Part shown: positions 1 through 11,300 of the stretch, piece after piece
How the letters are laid out: every line of letters starts with the position of its first letter
How positions within the stretch are numbered: the stretch's first letter is position 1
From: Eublepharis macularius
Lineage: Eukaryota > Chordata > Lepidosauria > Squamata > Eublepharidae
DNA length: 64,000 nt
Assembly (NCBI RefSeq): GCF_028583425.1
Contig: NC_072794.1
Coordinates: forward strand, 31,989,232 to 32,053,231
Reading direction: 5' to 3'
Translations under genes and position numbers: made by a program
The notes under the pieces: model-generated
Told to the model about the DNA's origin: nothing
The model's database searches: none
Seen by the model: the letters and a program-made list of their open reading frames with translations, nothing else

Positions 1-1997
1 GATTCTCTGGTTTGACATTGAGAATCTTTAATTAGACATTAGGATTCTCTGCCAAGAAGCTTGCAAGAGAATGATGTCAAACTAGAGAATCCCAAGAAAG
101 GGAAGAAGGCTAGCCACAGAATTTTAAAGCCTTGGAAATGTTTCTTTCATAGGAAACAATGGAGGGTGGCTGGGGCAGCTTGTTCAGGGGCCTATAGAAT
201 TAGATCCCAGGGTCGAACCCTCCTGAAATTTGGGGTGGTCTTTAGGGGATAGTCAGGAGTAGGTTTACTGAATATTGAGGGGAGTTAGTTTTAAAAATGC
301 CCTCCTGCCCTCTGGACGTTTCCCCCCATAGAGAATAATGGCAAGTTAAATCCAGGATCCTCTAACCCAGATCAGAGAATCTGACCTAGATTTCAAGGAT
401 CCCAGATTCCAACCCCACCCCCCAAATCCATATGCAGCTTATCTGGATTTTTTGGGTGCAAACTCCTAGTAGTGTTAAGAACACTAGTTTTCAATTTTTT
501 TTGAAGTGAGGCCCACTTTTCAACTTTATTTTTGGAGCAACTTCTATACTTGCTGTAATTTTGAGGACCTGCTTGCAAAGTAACTCCAGACTGCTTTTCT
601 CCTCCTCAACATAATTCAGGAATCTTATATTGTGGCTTTCAGGAATCTCTCCTGATCAAGGATATAATTTATTCTTCAAGACTGGTACTTATATAGCATT
701 ACTGAGCAAGAGGTTGTATTTCATAGACGTTTCATACTTTATGGAGAAGCAAACCAAATTTGTCACTTTGCCTCTCAAAGCCTCCTGTTCCAGGTCAGAT
801 TCTGGCTTCCTGGATCTTATAGGGGAATCTCTATTTTGAATGTACATAAATCAGGCTAATGAATCAGTATACGAATACCAGATCACCCCCACCCCCACCC
901 CAGACCTCTGTCCAGTTCTCCAGACTGCCTTGAAGCTCACTGGATGAACTTGGGCCAGTCCAGCTCTCTCAAGCTAGCCTACCTCGCAAGTCAGGACAGG
1001 AGGATAAAATGGGGAAGTGAGAACCATGATGTATGCATCTTTGAGCTTCTTGGGTGAAAGTAGGATTACAAGCTGAGAATGGTCAATAGCAAAATTTCCT
1101 GCTAGGGAACATGAGATTTGCAGCTTTCTCTGACTCCCACGACGTTTTTGCCACAGAAAAGTAGAATCTCATGTTGCCTGGCAGGGACAGATGCTCATTC
1201 TAGTTCAAAGGTCTTACTTACTGTGTGGGATTTGTATCTAGTCAGCCTTTCCCACCACCAGTTACTCCCTCAGCTGTGGGAGGTGTACATCCAGTGAAAT
1301 AGCTAAGCCCCACCACCGAGAGAGATGGAATACAAAAGGAAGAGGAGGAGGAAAAGAAGAAGAAGAGTTGGTTTTCTACCCTGCCCTTCACTACTCAAAA
1401 GTCTCCCCACAACAGACACCCTGTGAGGGAGGTAGGGTTGAGAAAGCACGGAGAGAGCTGTGACTGACCCAAGGTCACCCAGCTGACTTCAAGGGGAGGA
1501 GTGGGGAATCAAACCTGGTTCTTCAGATTAGAGTCCTGCTGCTCTTACCCACTATACCAATTGGATCTTCTTGATGCTTCCATGCATATTATGGGGGAAA
1601 TGTGACCATATAAGGATGCATATAAAGTGCAGATCTGCCCTTAGCTCACTTTTAGGTGCAGTTGTGATTGCACCAGTGCAGCTCAAGGGGTTGACCGCTC
1701 TGCTGTAGGAGCCAATTCACATTTCTACATTTTGGACTTGGGACATGCTCGTGCGTTTAAATCTGGATCTTTAAATGAATATGCACAATATGCAACTGGC
1801 TGTTCTGTTTTTGTTGCATTTTTTGAAAAAAAAGCCTTCCTGTCAAATCCTCTTTAAAAAAAACATTATTTGTCAAGCTTTCAAGAAAATTAAAAAAATA
1901 AGAAAAGATTTTCAAAGTGGACCAAGGAAAAAGAGATTGCACACTGCATTAATCAACTGTGTTCGGGGTGGGTGGGTTGATTTGTTTCCTGATTCAG
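1..1997. other. Intronic sequence upstream of first visible exon
   Basis: This stretch lies upstream of the first ADCY10 exon I can support, so it is presumably intron. I read all frames for the segment expected before the first visible exon and found nothing convincing. It holds decayed SINE pieces (about 905-1035 on + and 1360-1566 on -) and AT-rich unique-looking DNA. The short open frames here show no family resemblance. Confidence 0.5.
1360..1566 (-). repeat. tRNA-derived SINE, reverse orientation
   Basis: Read on the minus strand, this begins with an A-box-like segment (complement of actataccaattgg near 1550-1566) and a B-box-like segment (complement of gaatcaaacctgg near 1505). The middle block, AAGGTCACCCAGCTG on +, is shared with the copy at 35075-35318. 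The order matches the lepidosaur tRNA SINEs seen elsewhere in the window. Ends are approximate. Confidence 0.7.
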
Positions 1998-2084
1998 TTT
2001 CCTGCTTCAGAAGTTGTTTCTAACATGGATAGTTTAAGGAGGAAGGGAGAGCTGGAACTAATTTTCGTAAAGATTCTCCAGCAT
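1998..2084 (+). CDS. ADCY10: ADCY10 exon a (pre-Walker B helix)
   Basis: The exon has 29 codons, phase 0 at both ends. The acceptor is tttcctgattcag and the donor is gtaagt. The peptide starts FPASEVVSNMD and ends FVKILQH. It aligns with the mammalian segment FPISREISRM...MKILKLI, which leads into Walker B. The acceptor was chosen by this alignment; an AG 12 nt further on (tgcttcag) would change the frame. Confidence 0.85.
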
Positions 2085-2271
2085 GTAAGTAATAATTTTA
2101 TTTATGTGGGGTGGGATGTTCTCCAAAGTACACGACACTAGTTTACATCTTGGCAACTTCTGATATACTGATTGAGTTTATCAGTACCTTATTTACCTTC
2201 CTCAGAAGCTTTTGGTCTTAGTTGATGCCTGTATTATTTTGTATGAACTTAATTCTGTAGGGGAACTGATT

Positions 2272-2302
<31 letters not shown>

Positions 2303-5300
2303 GTTTATTTATTTATGTCTTTTATAGCTGGCTTTTCTCACTGAGACTCAAGTAGGATTACACAGTGTGAGATTAGTGCAGTCAGTATCAAGGAAATTTC
2401 CATAATCAATGCCATAGGGCAAATAAGCACAAATTTACAAAGACATAGCTTCAAAGACAGAGCAGCAGTTTGAAATCTCAGGGCCGTCAGCTAGCCCATA
2501 CACTTGACTTCAGCATGTGCCTTCTTATGGTAATGACTGCATATGCAAGTTGGAGATGGAAGGCAATAATCTGGCACTTACAACTCCACCACTTTTATAC
2601 TGAGCCCACAAGTATTTTCCATGTTGATTTTTAAAAAGTTAGCCTAGTAAATAGCCAGTTTTTTCAAAGCCACATGATTGTGACTGTACAACACCTAGTG
2701 GTGTGCAAAGTACTACCATTCATACTGCTAGATAATGTGACCTCCCCAGTTCCCATGCTGTGACATCACTGGATTCCCCCCATGGCATTAACAGGCCCAC
2801 CTAATAAAAATCACCGTTTTGAGATAACAGGGGCCAGGCATCCCTCACCCCTCCTATGCCCTCTCACCATAAAATTTCCAGGTATGGGCACAAGAACTGG
2901 ACCGAGGGACAGATCGCAGCTGTTTGACCCCCTGCCCCTTCCAGTCACCTGGTACATCTTCTCCCACCACTACATCTTCTGCATCAGGGCCCATTCCAGG
3001 TTTTGGGAGGCCCTGGGCAGAAATCGCTCAGGGCTCCTCCTATGTCCACTACTAGGCTTCCCTTCTTGCCCTTCCATCCACATGCCCGCCTGCCTTTGGG
3101 TCCTGCCTTTGAGTCCTGGCTGCTGCCCCACCTCACCATGTGTGGGTGCTGGCCCTGTTCCATATATATTAGAGCACCTCCCCCTAATTAGTAGCAGCCA
3201 GGTACATCCTAAAGAATAACCCTCATATTTTTCAGCTGATCAGTCACTCTCTGTTTTGGGTTCCTGTTCACCCAGCTCAGGTCCCCATGTCAGCTCTCAC
3301 CTATCTCAAGTATCCTTCATCTCTTACCCTGCAAAAACATACAATATGCTGAACAGCTAATAAGTTGTAACACAATAAATGAAAACAATTTTACTCTTCT
3401 TCCTCTGCTCAATTTTGACCAACAGGTACCTAAGAGAACAGCCTCCCAAGTCTGCTGGGGCTGAAAATCCTAATATAAAACACTCGTAGCCCTCTGCCCA
3501 GGTTGTCAGCCAATCTGACTTTCTGCTAATAGCCAAATGTTATTCCAGAGTGATGCACCAGAAGAATGAAACTCTCTGGTGGGGCCAAGATAAAAAGGCA
3601 AGTCCGGTTGGAAGTTGCCACCTGGCCCAGAATTACTTTCCCCAGACTGGCAGTGAGGGAAACTCGTTCTGGGTTGGGCTGGTGGCATCCTCCTCTTCCT
3701 CCTTTGGTGGCTATTGGGCTATCTCAATTCCATTCAGAGTGGCCTCTGAGCATACCAAACTTTGTTCTCTCTACTGTAGAACATTAAGAGACTGAAGTGG
3801 AAAGAATACAAAAAGCCACATGTTTCCCATAAGGAACTCAACTTGGGTGAGGGATTTCCATTTTCTGCTGCAGGGCACATTTCAAGCAAACAAAGTCGTG
3901 CATGTAACCCACCACTTTGGTCAACAAAGTCTGAAGCTTCCCTCCAGTCTCAGAAGTCTTCCTCTAACTTTAACTGGCTCTTTCTCTGGTATGCCAACTG
4001 AACTGGAGACTACAACTCTATGGCTGTAAGATAGCCTTATTCTGCATATTTTTTTATTGTTGTGATGCCTAGTTTGCTTGCTTTTTTCTTTTTAGGCAGC
4101 AGAGAAGGAAACTACCATCTTTGTAATTGATGGAGCTCAGTTCATCGATTCTACCTCTTGGGAGTACCTAGAAAAATTGCTGAGAAGCCTTCCCATCTTT
4201 ATTGTCCTCTCTTTTTCTCCTTTTGAACACAAGAGACACTTGCTGTGCTCTGCTCCAGGGAGAATCCTGGCCAGCACGGCAAACACTTACATTCGACTAA
4301 AAGAGTTATGTCCTACGGTGATCGTTCAGAAGGCTTGCCAGGACCTCGGGGTGGTCAGTATCGCAAGGGAACTTGAGACGTAAGTAGGAAAAGACAATGT
4401 ATTCTATTGGTTATAGTGAGAGTAGGAAGAAGATCTGGGTTCAAATTCTCTGTCTGCCCCAAGCTCACTGGATAACCTCGGGCCAGTACTTGTAACCTAA
4501 CCCACCTTGCAGGGTTGATTTGAGGATAAAATGTATGTATGTATGCATTTATTTAGATTTACATTCTTTTTAGTCAAGACTCAAGGTGGATTATATAAAA
4601 TAAGACAATACAAACAATGGCTGTGACATTCAATAAACAATACAATTGGGTAAGGAAGGGTAGCAGAAATGTGAAAACAAGGGCCGTCGTCACACGGGCT
4701 TTTATTTAGCGCGAAAATGGCGCAATTTCCCAGCAAACACCCACCTTATTCCAACACTGATGCGATTTTCTCTCTTCTGCTTTGTGCTTGATAGTCGCGA
4801 TATTTTGTGCCTCAGTGTGAATGCCTCACATCGATGTATTTTGCCTCGCAACGTCCTATGCCCTCCCTTCAATCCCAGAATCCATTTCTCCGCGCGACTC
4901 CCTTTTTTAAAAAAAAAAATTACATTCTCATAACGCCATAACGACATAACACAATGCAAATTTTCTGCTGAAGTAAAAATGACTCAATCACCATTGGAGA
5001 AATATTTTAACCCAAAACCACACCTCGCTAAAGTTGGAAAAACAAAAGGGTCAACCAATGTTCTGACCACTCCATGGGCGGGAAAAAAGGGCAACCTATC
5101 AGCGTTGTTCTGGGTTGGTCTACGGGAATGTTTATATAATGTTATTCCGTTATAGCGGAATTAAACGGCAAAAAAATAAAAAAAGGGGGGGAGCTGCTTC
5201 TGCGCCATTAGAGAGAATGGAACAGAGCGCTTCGGTGTGGACAGCTCAGAGCGCAAAGAGCCGTGAGGTGACTCAAAGAAACGTTACTGTGCCGATATCA

Positions 5301-8300
5301 GGTATGACGCTATATACTGTAAATTTAACGGAACAGATGCCCGTGTGACGACGGCCAAGGAGAAATCTGATACAGAGCTGGAAAATAGTTCTGAAAAACA
5401 ACATAAAGCAGGTTGATATGACATATTAAACAAACATGGAACTATCTACTAGGAGCATATTTACAGCAACAGACAGTATGTAGTAGTATAGACTACAGAT
5501 CCTATCCCTGTACCAATGCTTCTCACTGAACCATTTTGTTACAGCACAGCCCAATTATCTGTGTAGGAAAGCCTTCTTGAATAATTTAATTTTGCACAGT
5601 TTGCAGAAAGCCAGGAGAGTGGGAGCTTTCCTGACCTCTTCAGGCAGCCCATTCTGTAAGGTGGGGGCCACTAGAGAGAATGTAGACGTACAGGTAGCTA
5701 TTGATTTTGCTTAACTGAAGGGTGGCTTGAAGCCAAAACACTTCTTTTTATCCAGACTTTTAATCAGGGGTTTTATCTTATCAGCATTTAAATGTTCTGT
5801 TTCTTTATTGATAGTTTAATGATGCTTTCATCTAATGGCTTGTTCTTTTAATGACTTGATTGCTTTATACTATGTTTTGTAATTGTAAGTTCCCTCAAGC
5901 AGGACTCTGAAGAGGTAGCATAGCAATATTCTAAACAAACAAACAAATAAATAAGAGGGTTCTCTGGGGTTTGCTGTGGTTTACTGCCAGCACACACTTC
6001 TTGCAAGAGGTATGCATTAGTACTGTCTATGGATGATTCTTTAACTCCTGGGACATTCTTCCTTTCTAGTTTATAAAAATTATTATTAATTGAAACTATT
6101 TTTATCCCTTTTATAACATACACACAAAGGACATCATATAGCAAGCATCGTCATAGTAAACCCAAACTCTTTTCTCAAAAAGAGTCCAGTAGCACCGTTA
6201 AGACTAACCAACTTTATTGTAGCATAAGCTTTCGAGAATCACAGTTCTCTTCGTCAGATGCATCTGACGAAGAGAACTGTGATTCTCGAAAGCTTATGCT
6301 ACAATAAAGTTGGTTAGTTTTAAAGGTGCTACTGGACTCTTTTTGATTTTGCTTCTACAGACTAACACAGCTAACTCCTCTGGATCTAAACTCTTTTCTG
6401 TTTCAGTTATTGTATTCTGAAATCCATAACACTGGCCACATGGCCTCCAAAAGTCAATGAGTAAATACCATTTCCTCTAAAAAGTCTTCTTGTGAATTCT
6501 GGGTTTTCTTTCCATGTGATAGATCACTATCTTCATCATAGCTAGATTCCAAATTTTAAGCTGCTTCTAATATTTCTGGATCTTTCCACATGTTAGCAGT
6601 ACCTGTTGTTATCATCATTACATATGGAATTAAGTCTTGATCTTTCCATCATGTAGTGGTTAAAGTGTCAGAGCGGGTTCTGGAAGACTAGATCCAAATC
6701 CGTACTCTGCATTGAAGCTCATTGGGCAATCTTGGACAAGTCTCACTTGCATACACTGTCAGCCTCATTGACCTCATAATGTTGTGAGGATAACATAGAG
6801 CAGGGGAGAAGAATGCATCCCACCGTTGGTGGAGGGGGGGGGAATAAATCAATAATATCCAATAGCATTAGGTAATACATATCTAAAGTGCTAAGGGGTG
6901 GTGGTGGTTACTGTGGTAGAGCATCTGTTTTGCAAAAAGAAGGGCCCAAGTTCACAGCATCTCCAGGATCCAACAGTAGGTATATGAGAAACCTCGGTCC
7001 AATATCCTGGAGGGCTGCTGCCAGTCAGTCAAAACAATACTGGCTAATGGCTATGATAGTCCAGCAGTCTGACTCAGTATAGGGCTGCCCCATGAGTTCA
7101 TGATATATCCTTAGATTTGAATCCAATGCTAATTTGTGGCAATATCCTCACCTCTGTACAGAAATAACTAATGTATGCTTCTTTCAAAGTGGTACAAATG
7201 AAAGAAGACAAATACACCGGGTCATCTATAATGCTCAGATTGCTCATGCAATGGTTGACAATTGTTTTAGACATATTCCTTCTTCGGCCAGGTTTCTTTA
7301 AAATGTGTTGCTCAAATGTTGTTCTAGGTTTTTAATACAAAGAAGCCATGGGAACCCATTTTATATTGAGGAGCTTCTCCACAACCTCCACATAAACAGT
7401 GTCCTTCAGTACCATGTATTGGAAGAAGACGAAGAAAGCGAGGATGAGTGGGACAGCCTTTTCAGTAAGTTACTAGTCATTAGCTCTCCACGTGTTTCTG
7501 GAATGGCATAAACCAGAGACAAGCTGTCAGTGCACTTGGGAGAGGCGTGTATGTGTGGTTGTTGGTAGCATTCACATTTGACAGCATCACAGCATCTCCT
7601 TTATGAGAGACTGAGAGCTTTTGTGGCTGCTTGGCTTCTTTGATGTCCTGGTTTTTCCCAAGTCTTACAGACACTACAGTTTGCCAGTTGATCCTGTGCC
7701 AATTTCACTCCCAACTTTTCCTCCTCTGTCCCCCCGACCCAGGCCACCTTTCCACCAATCCTTTTTGCATGGTTTACTTCTGAATTTTTTTTGAAAGTGC
7801 GCACATTTTGATGCGTTTTCAAAACTCTTATACCCCCCACCTTCCACCTCCATGATTGTCTCTTTCACTCATATGCAAACACAGTTCCTGATTCTCTGGG
7901 GGACCAGGGATCCCCAGAGTGACTGGAAAGGGTTGGGGAAGAAGACAGAATCCCAGCCACTGTAACACTGAATTTCAACCAAAGGGGCAGGGGGGAGTGT
8001 AGGGATCCAGGGTGTCCACCGGTGGTGGGCAGTCTCTTGGTGTATTGTCTCTTGGTGGTTTGCCTGCTTGTCTGCTGGTTGCTGGAAACTGGAGGGAGAT
8101 ACCAAGCCACCTGCAATTGCCCGGCAGGCACCCCGGGAACATGTGCAGTGTGTGTGCCCCGGCAGACATGACAATGTCATTTCCAGAATTGACATCATTG
8201 CACCAGCTGCGAGAGTGCTCCCATGTTTGGCTCTCGGCAGATTTTGGCTCCAAGGGGGCCAATTCAAGAAATGCGGCCAGCATGATGAAATCACTTCTGG

Positions 8301-11300
8301 GAGGATCATCCTGGGGAGTACTGGGCCCCTCCTTTCCCTAGGAGAGTATAGGGACTTGGCAACCCTAGGGGAGGGACTTTTACTTAGTTGAGGATTAGGG
8401 GCTTGGAAGGTAAGACATGACAGAAGTGTGTTATATACATTATAGTAATCCCATATCAAGAGGCAAATACTTTACAGATTTTAATAAAATACAAAGTCCA
8501 TGTATTTTTTTTGTAGAGCAGTCTCTGATGATGTGTAATCTGAGATGAGGTCAAAATATGGAAACCATTTTTCCAGGAAATTGGATCGAAAAGTTGGATT
8601 GTCATTTATTGATAACTGGTCTTCTATTTTGTCCATTTCTCTCATGTCCCAGATTTTATTTTTCCATTGTGCTATAGTTGGTATTTTGTTCGATTTCCAC
8701 ATCTGTCCTATCAGGAATTTGGCTGCTGTCAATAGGGGTACTCAGGGCTTTTTTTCAGCAGGAATGTGGGGGAATGGAGTTCCGGAACCTCTTGAAAATG
8801 GTCACGTGGCTGGTGGCCCCGCCCCCTGATCTCCAGACAGCCCTCGGCAATCTCAACTCCCCTCTGTCTGGAGATCAGGGGGTGGGGCCACCAGCCATGT
8901 GACCATTTTCCCCGAGGGCAACCCACTGAGTTCCACCACCACCTCTTTTCCCAGAAAAAAAACCCTGGGGGTACTGTTAATTCTTTTCTATCAGCTGGTA
9001 TTGAAGAGTTGTTCCAGAAGTTTAACAGTATTACTTCAGGATAGTGTTGCCAATTATAATCTCTATTGTTTTTATAATTGTATTCCCAAAGGTTTGAATT
9101 TCTGTACATGACCACCAGTGATGTAAAAAGGTACCTGTCACATGGAGAGGGGGCTTACACCTTCACCCCTGCACTCTTTTCCTGATCTGAAATGGCCCTG
9201 CTGTTTGCCCCGTTGAGGAAATTTATGTGTACTGCTGAGCTACATACCAAACATCAACAATAGGACAAATAACAGCTCCCCAGGGCCTTTTCAGGTAGGG
9301 AAAACTTGAGGCATCTCTCCCCAAATTGGGTCCCCACATGGCTGGGAACTCCTAGCACATCCCTTGTATACAGGAAACAGGGCAGACACAGAGTGGGAGG
9401 GACATGAGCACAATGTGTTGTGTAGTTAGGCCCTCAGTCCATATCAGTCAGTCAGAGTAGAGTCGACCCTGGGGCATCTTTTGCCATTCCTGGGGGTATT
9501 AGCTATAGGAAGAGAAGGACTTTATGCTGCCCCTTGTCTCAGGTTACAGAGGGGGACATGCAATAGAGACCGAGAGGTAGAGTGGCCAGGGCCTGTGCAT
9601 CCCGCCTTCCTACTGGAGTTATCCCTATGATATGCTAATTGCTCCTCTCAGGGACTTCCTTCCTTCAGGCTTCATCCTTGCTTGCTGTCTCCTTCTTCTT
9701 CATCTTTCCAACATGGAGGCAGGACATGCTTTAGTCTCAGGGGGATGCATAAGTAGAGAGATAGGGACATAAACTTTACTAATATGTGCTATGGTTTGCT
9801 ATCTGTTGCTTTGTGTATGATCCTACCAGGTAGTTATAGGTCGTTTTATGTTGTTTAATGCATCATTCTTAGAATTGCTTATACTCTGTTTCAGCATTTT
9901 TCCCAACACTGAACTAGATTTCTGCTGGTTAGAAATCCTTGCAAATTTGCATGTATAGACCCTATTACATTGTTTATTGAAATGTCCTTGAAACTGAGTG
10001 TAGTAACTCACACTGTGAAATCCACCTTGAGTCTCAGTGAGAAAGGCAGACTCTAAATAATGTAAAATAAATAAATAAATAAACTCCTGCACCCACCAGC
10101 ATCCTAGTTTAGATAAATAAATTAGATCCTATCTCTTCTCTTTCTTATCGTAAGTGGAGTTCCTAAAATAAAAGGAGTCTTATTTTCCTTAGTAAAGTAA
10201 AAGCAAACTCCATGTAAGTTTATTATCTCCACAACATGCATTCACACACTTAGCTGTGCTGACTAGGATACTCGGCTGACAATAGCAACTTTTTGCATTA
10301 AAAGTCATTGACTTGGGCTGCTCTGAGAATCCCAAGTTTTCATTCATTCCCCTGACCTCCAGGCAAAAACACTTCACCCTACCCATTCCCCATCCCACCC
10401 CAAATTCTGAAAACATCCAAACAAGCACCACACATGGAGCAAGGCTATACAAAATAGAAGAGACTTGCATAACTGTATTGCTTTTAACTGTGAACTTATA
10501 GAACAGAATTTGAAAACTTCTTTGGCATAGCATACAGCCAGGCATAGAACACTGTTATTTGCTCATTCTCCATAACGATGATCTCACATACCTCCCTCCT
10601 GAGCAAAGGGTAGTGCTTTGTTATGGTACTAAATTTCTCTGCTGCCCCGGGGGTAGGTAATGGTAAAGGTAAAGTCCCCTGTGCAAGCACCGAGTCATTA
10701 CTGACCCATGGGGGGGGCGTCGCATCACGACGTTTTCTTGGCAGACTTTTTGTTACGGGGTGGTTTGCCATTGCCTTCCCCAGTCATCTACACTTTACCC
10801 CCGGGAAACTGGGTACTCATTTTACTGTCCTCAGAAGGATGGATGGCTGAGTCAGCCTTGAGCTGCCTACTTGAACCTGGCTTCTGCCAGGATCGAACTC
10901 AGGGTTTTTTAATCATATATTTTGAAAACACCATATGAACTGTTGTTCCCATATTGCTTCTTCCTTTTCCTCCTCCATGAAGCCACTGTTGTTCTGAAGC
11001 CTCAAGACTCCACTAACGTAGACTACTCAGAGAGTGACGAGTTCATTTGTACTGTCAAGCAGAATGTGAAGCTGCACAACATAATGCTCCCTCCAATATT
11101 AAAAGGTGAGGCCAGTTTGCGTGGATTCCTGGTCTCCTAAAGTAACATGTCAGAGCTCTATTTGGAGGACCAGTACAAAAATTATAAGGACCTCTCAATA
11201 CTAAGTAAGCCTTGGTGTTGTTTTGGTGGCCTTATGCGGATCCTCTAGTAAAAATAAAAAATGGCCTTGTTAAGCTCGCCTTTGATCCTCCACATGGCAG

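Noticed and set aside
1775-2023. 82-codon plus-strand frame overlapping the first exon
   Set aside because: It is out of frame with the ADCY10 exon and lysine-rich from A runs.
2782-3219. 145-codon open frame
   Set aside because: No homology, no matching splice logic with ADCY10 neighbours whose phases already join, and another open frame overlaps it.
7869-8459. 196-codon minus-strand open frame
   Set aside because: It lies across a GC-rich repeat related to other loci here, overlaps open frames on both strands, and has no domain or splice context.
9525-10210. LTR of a retroelement
   Set aside because: Block order hints at it, but I saw no paired ends, primer site or coding region, so it is left unassigned.
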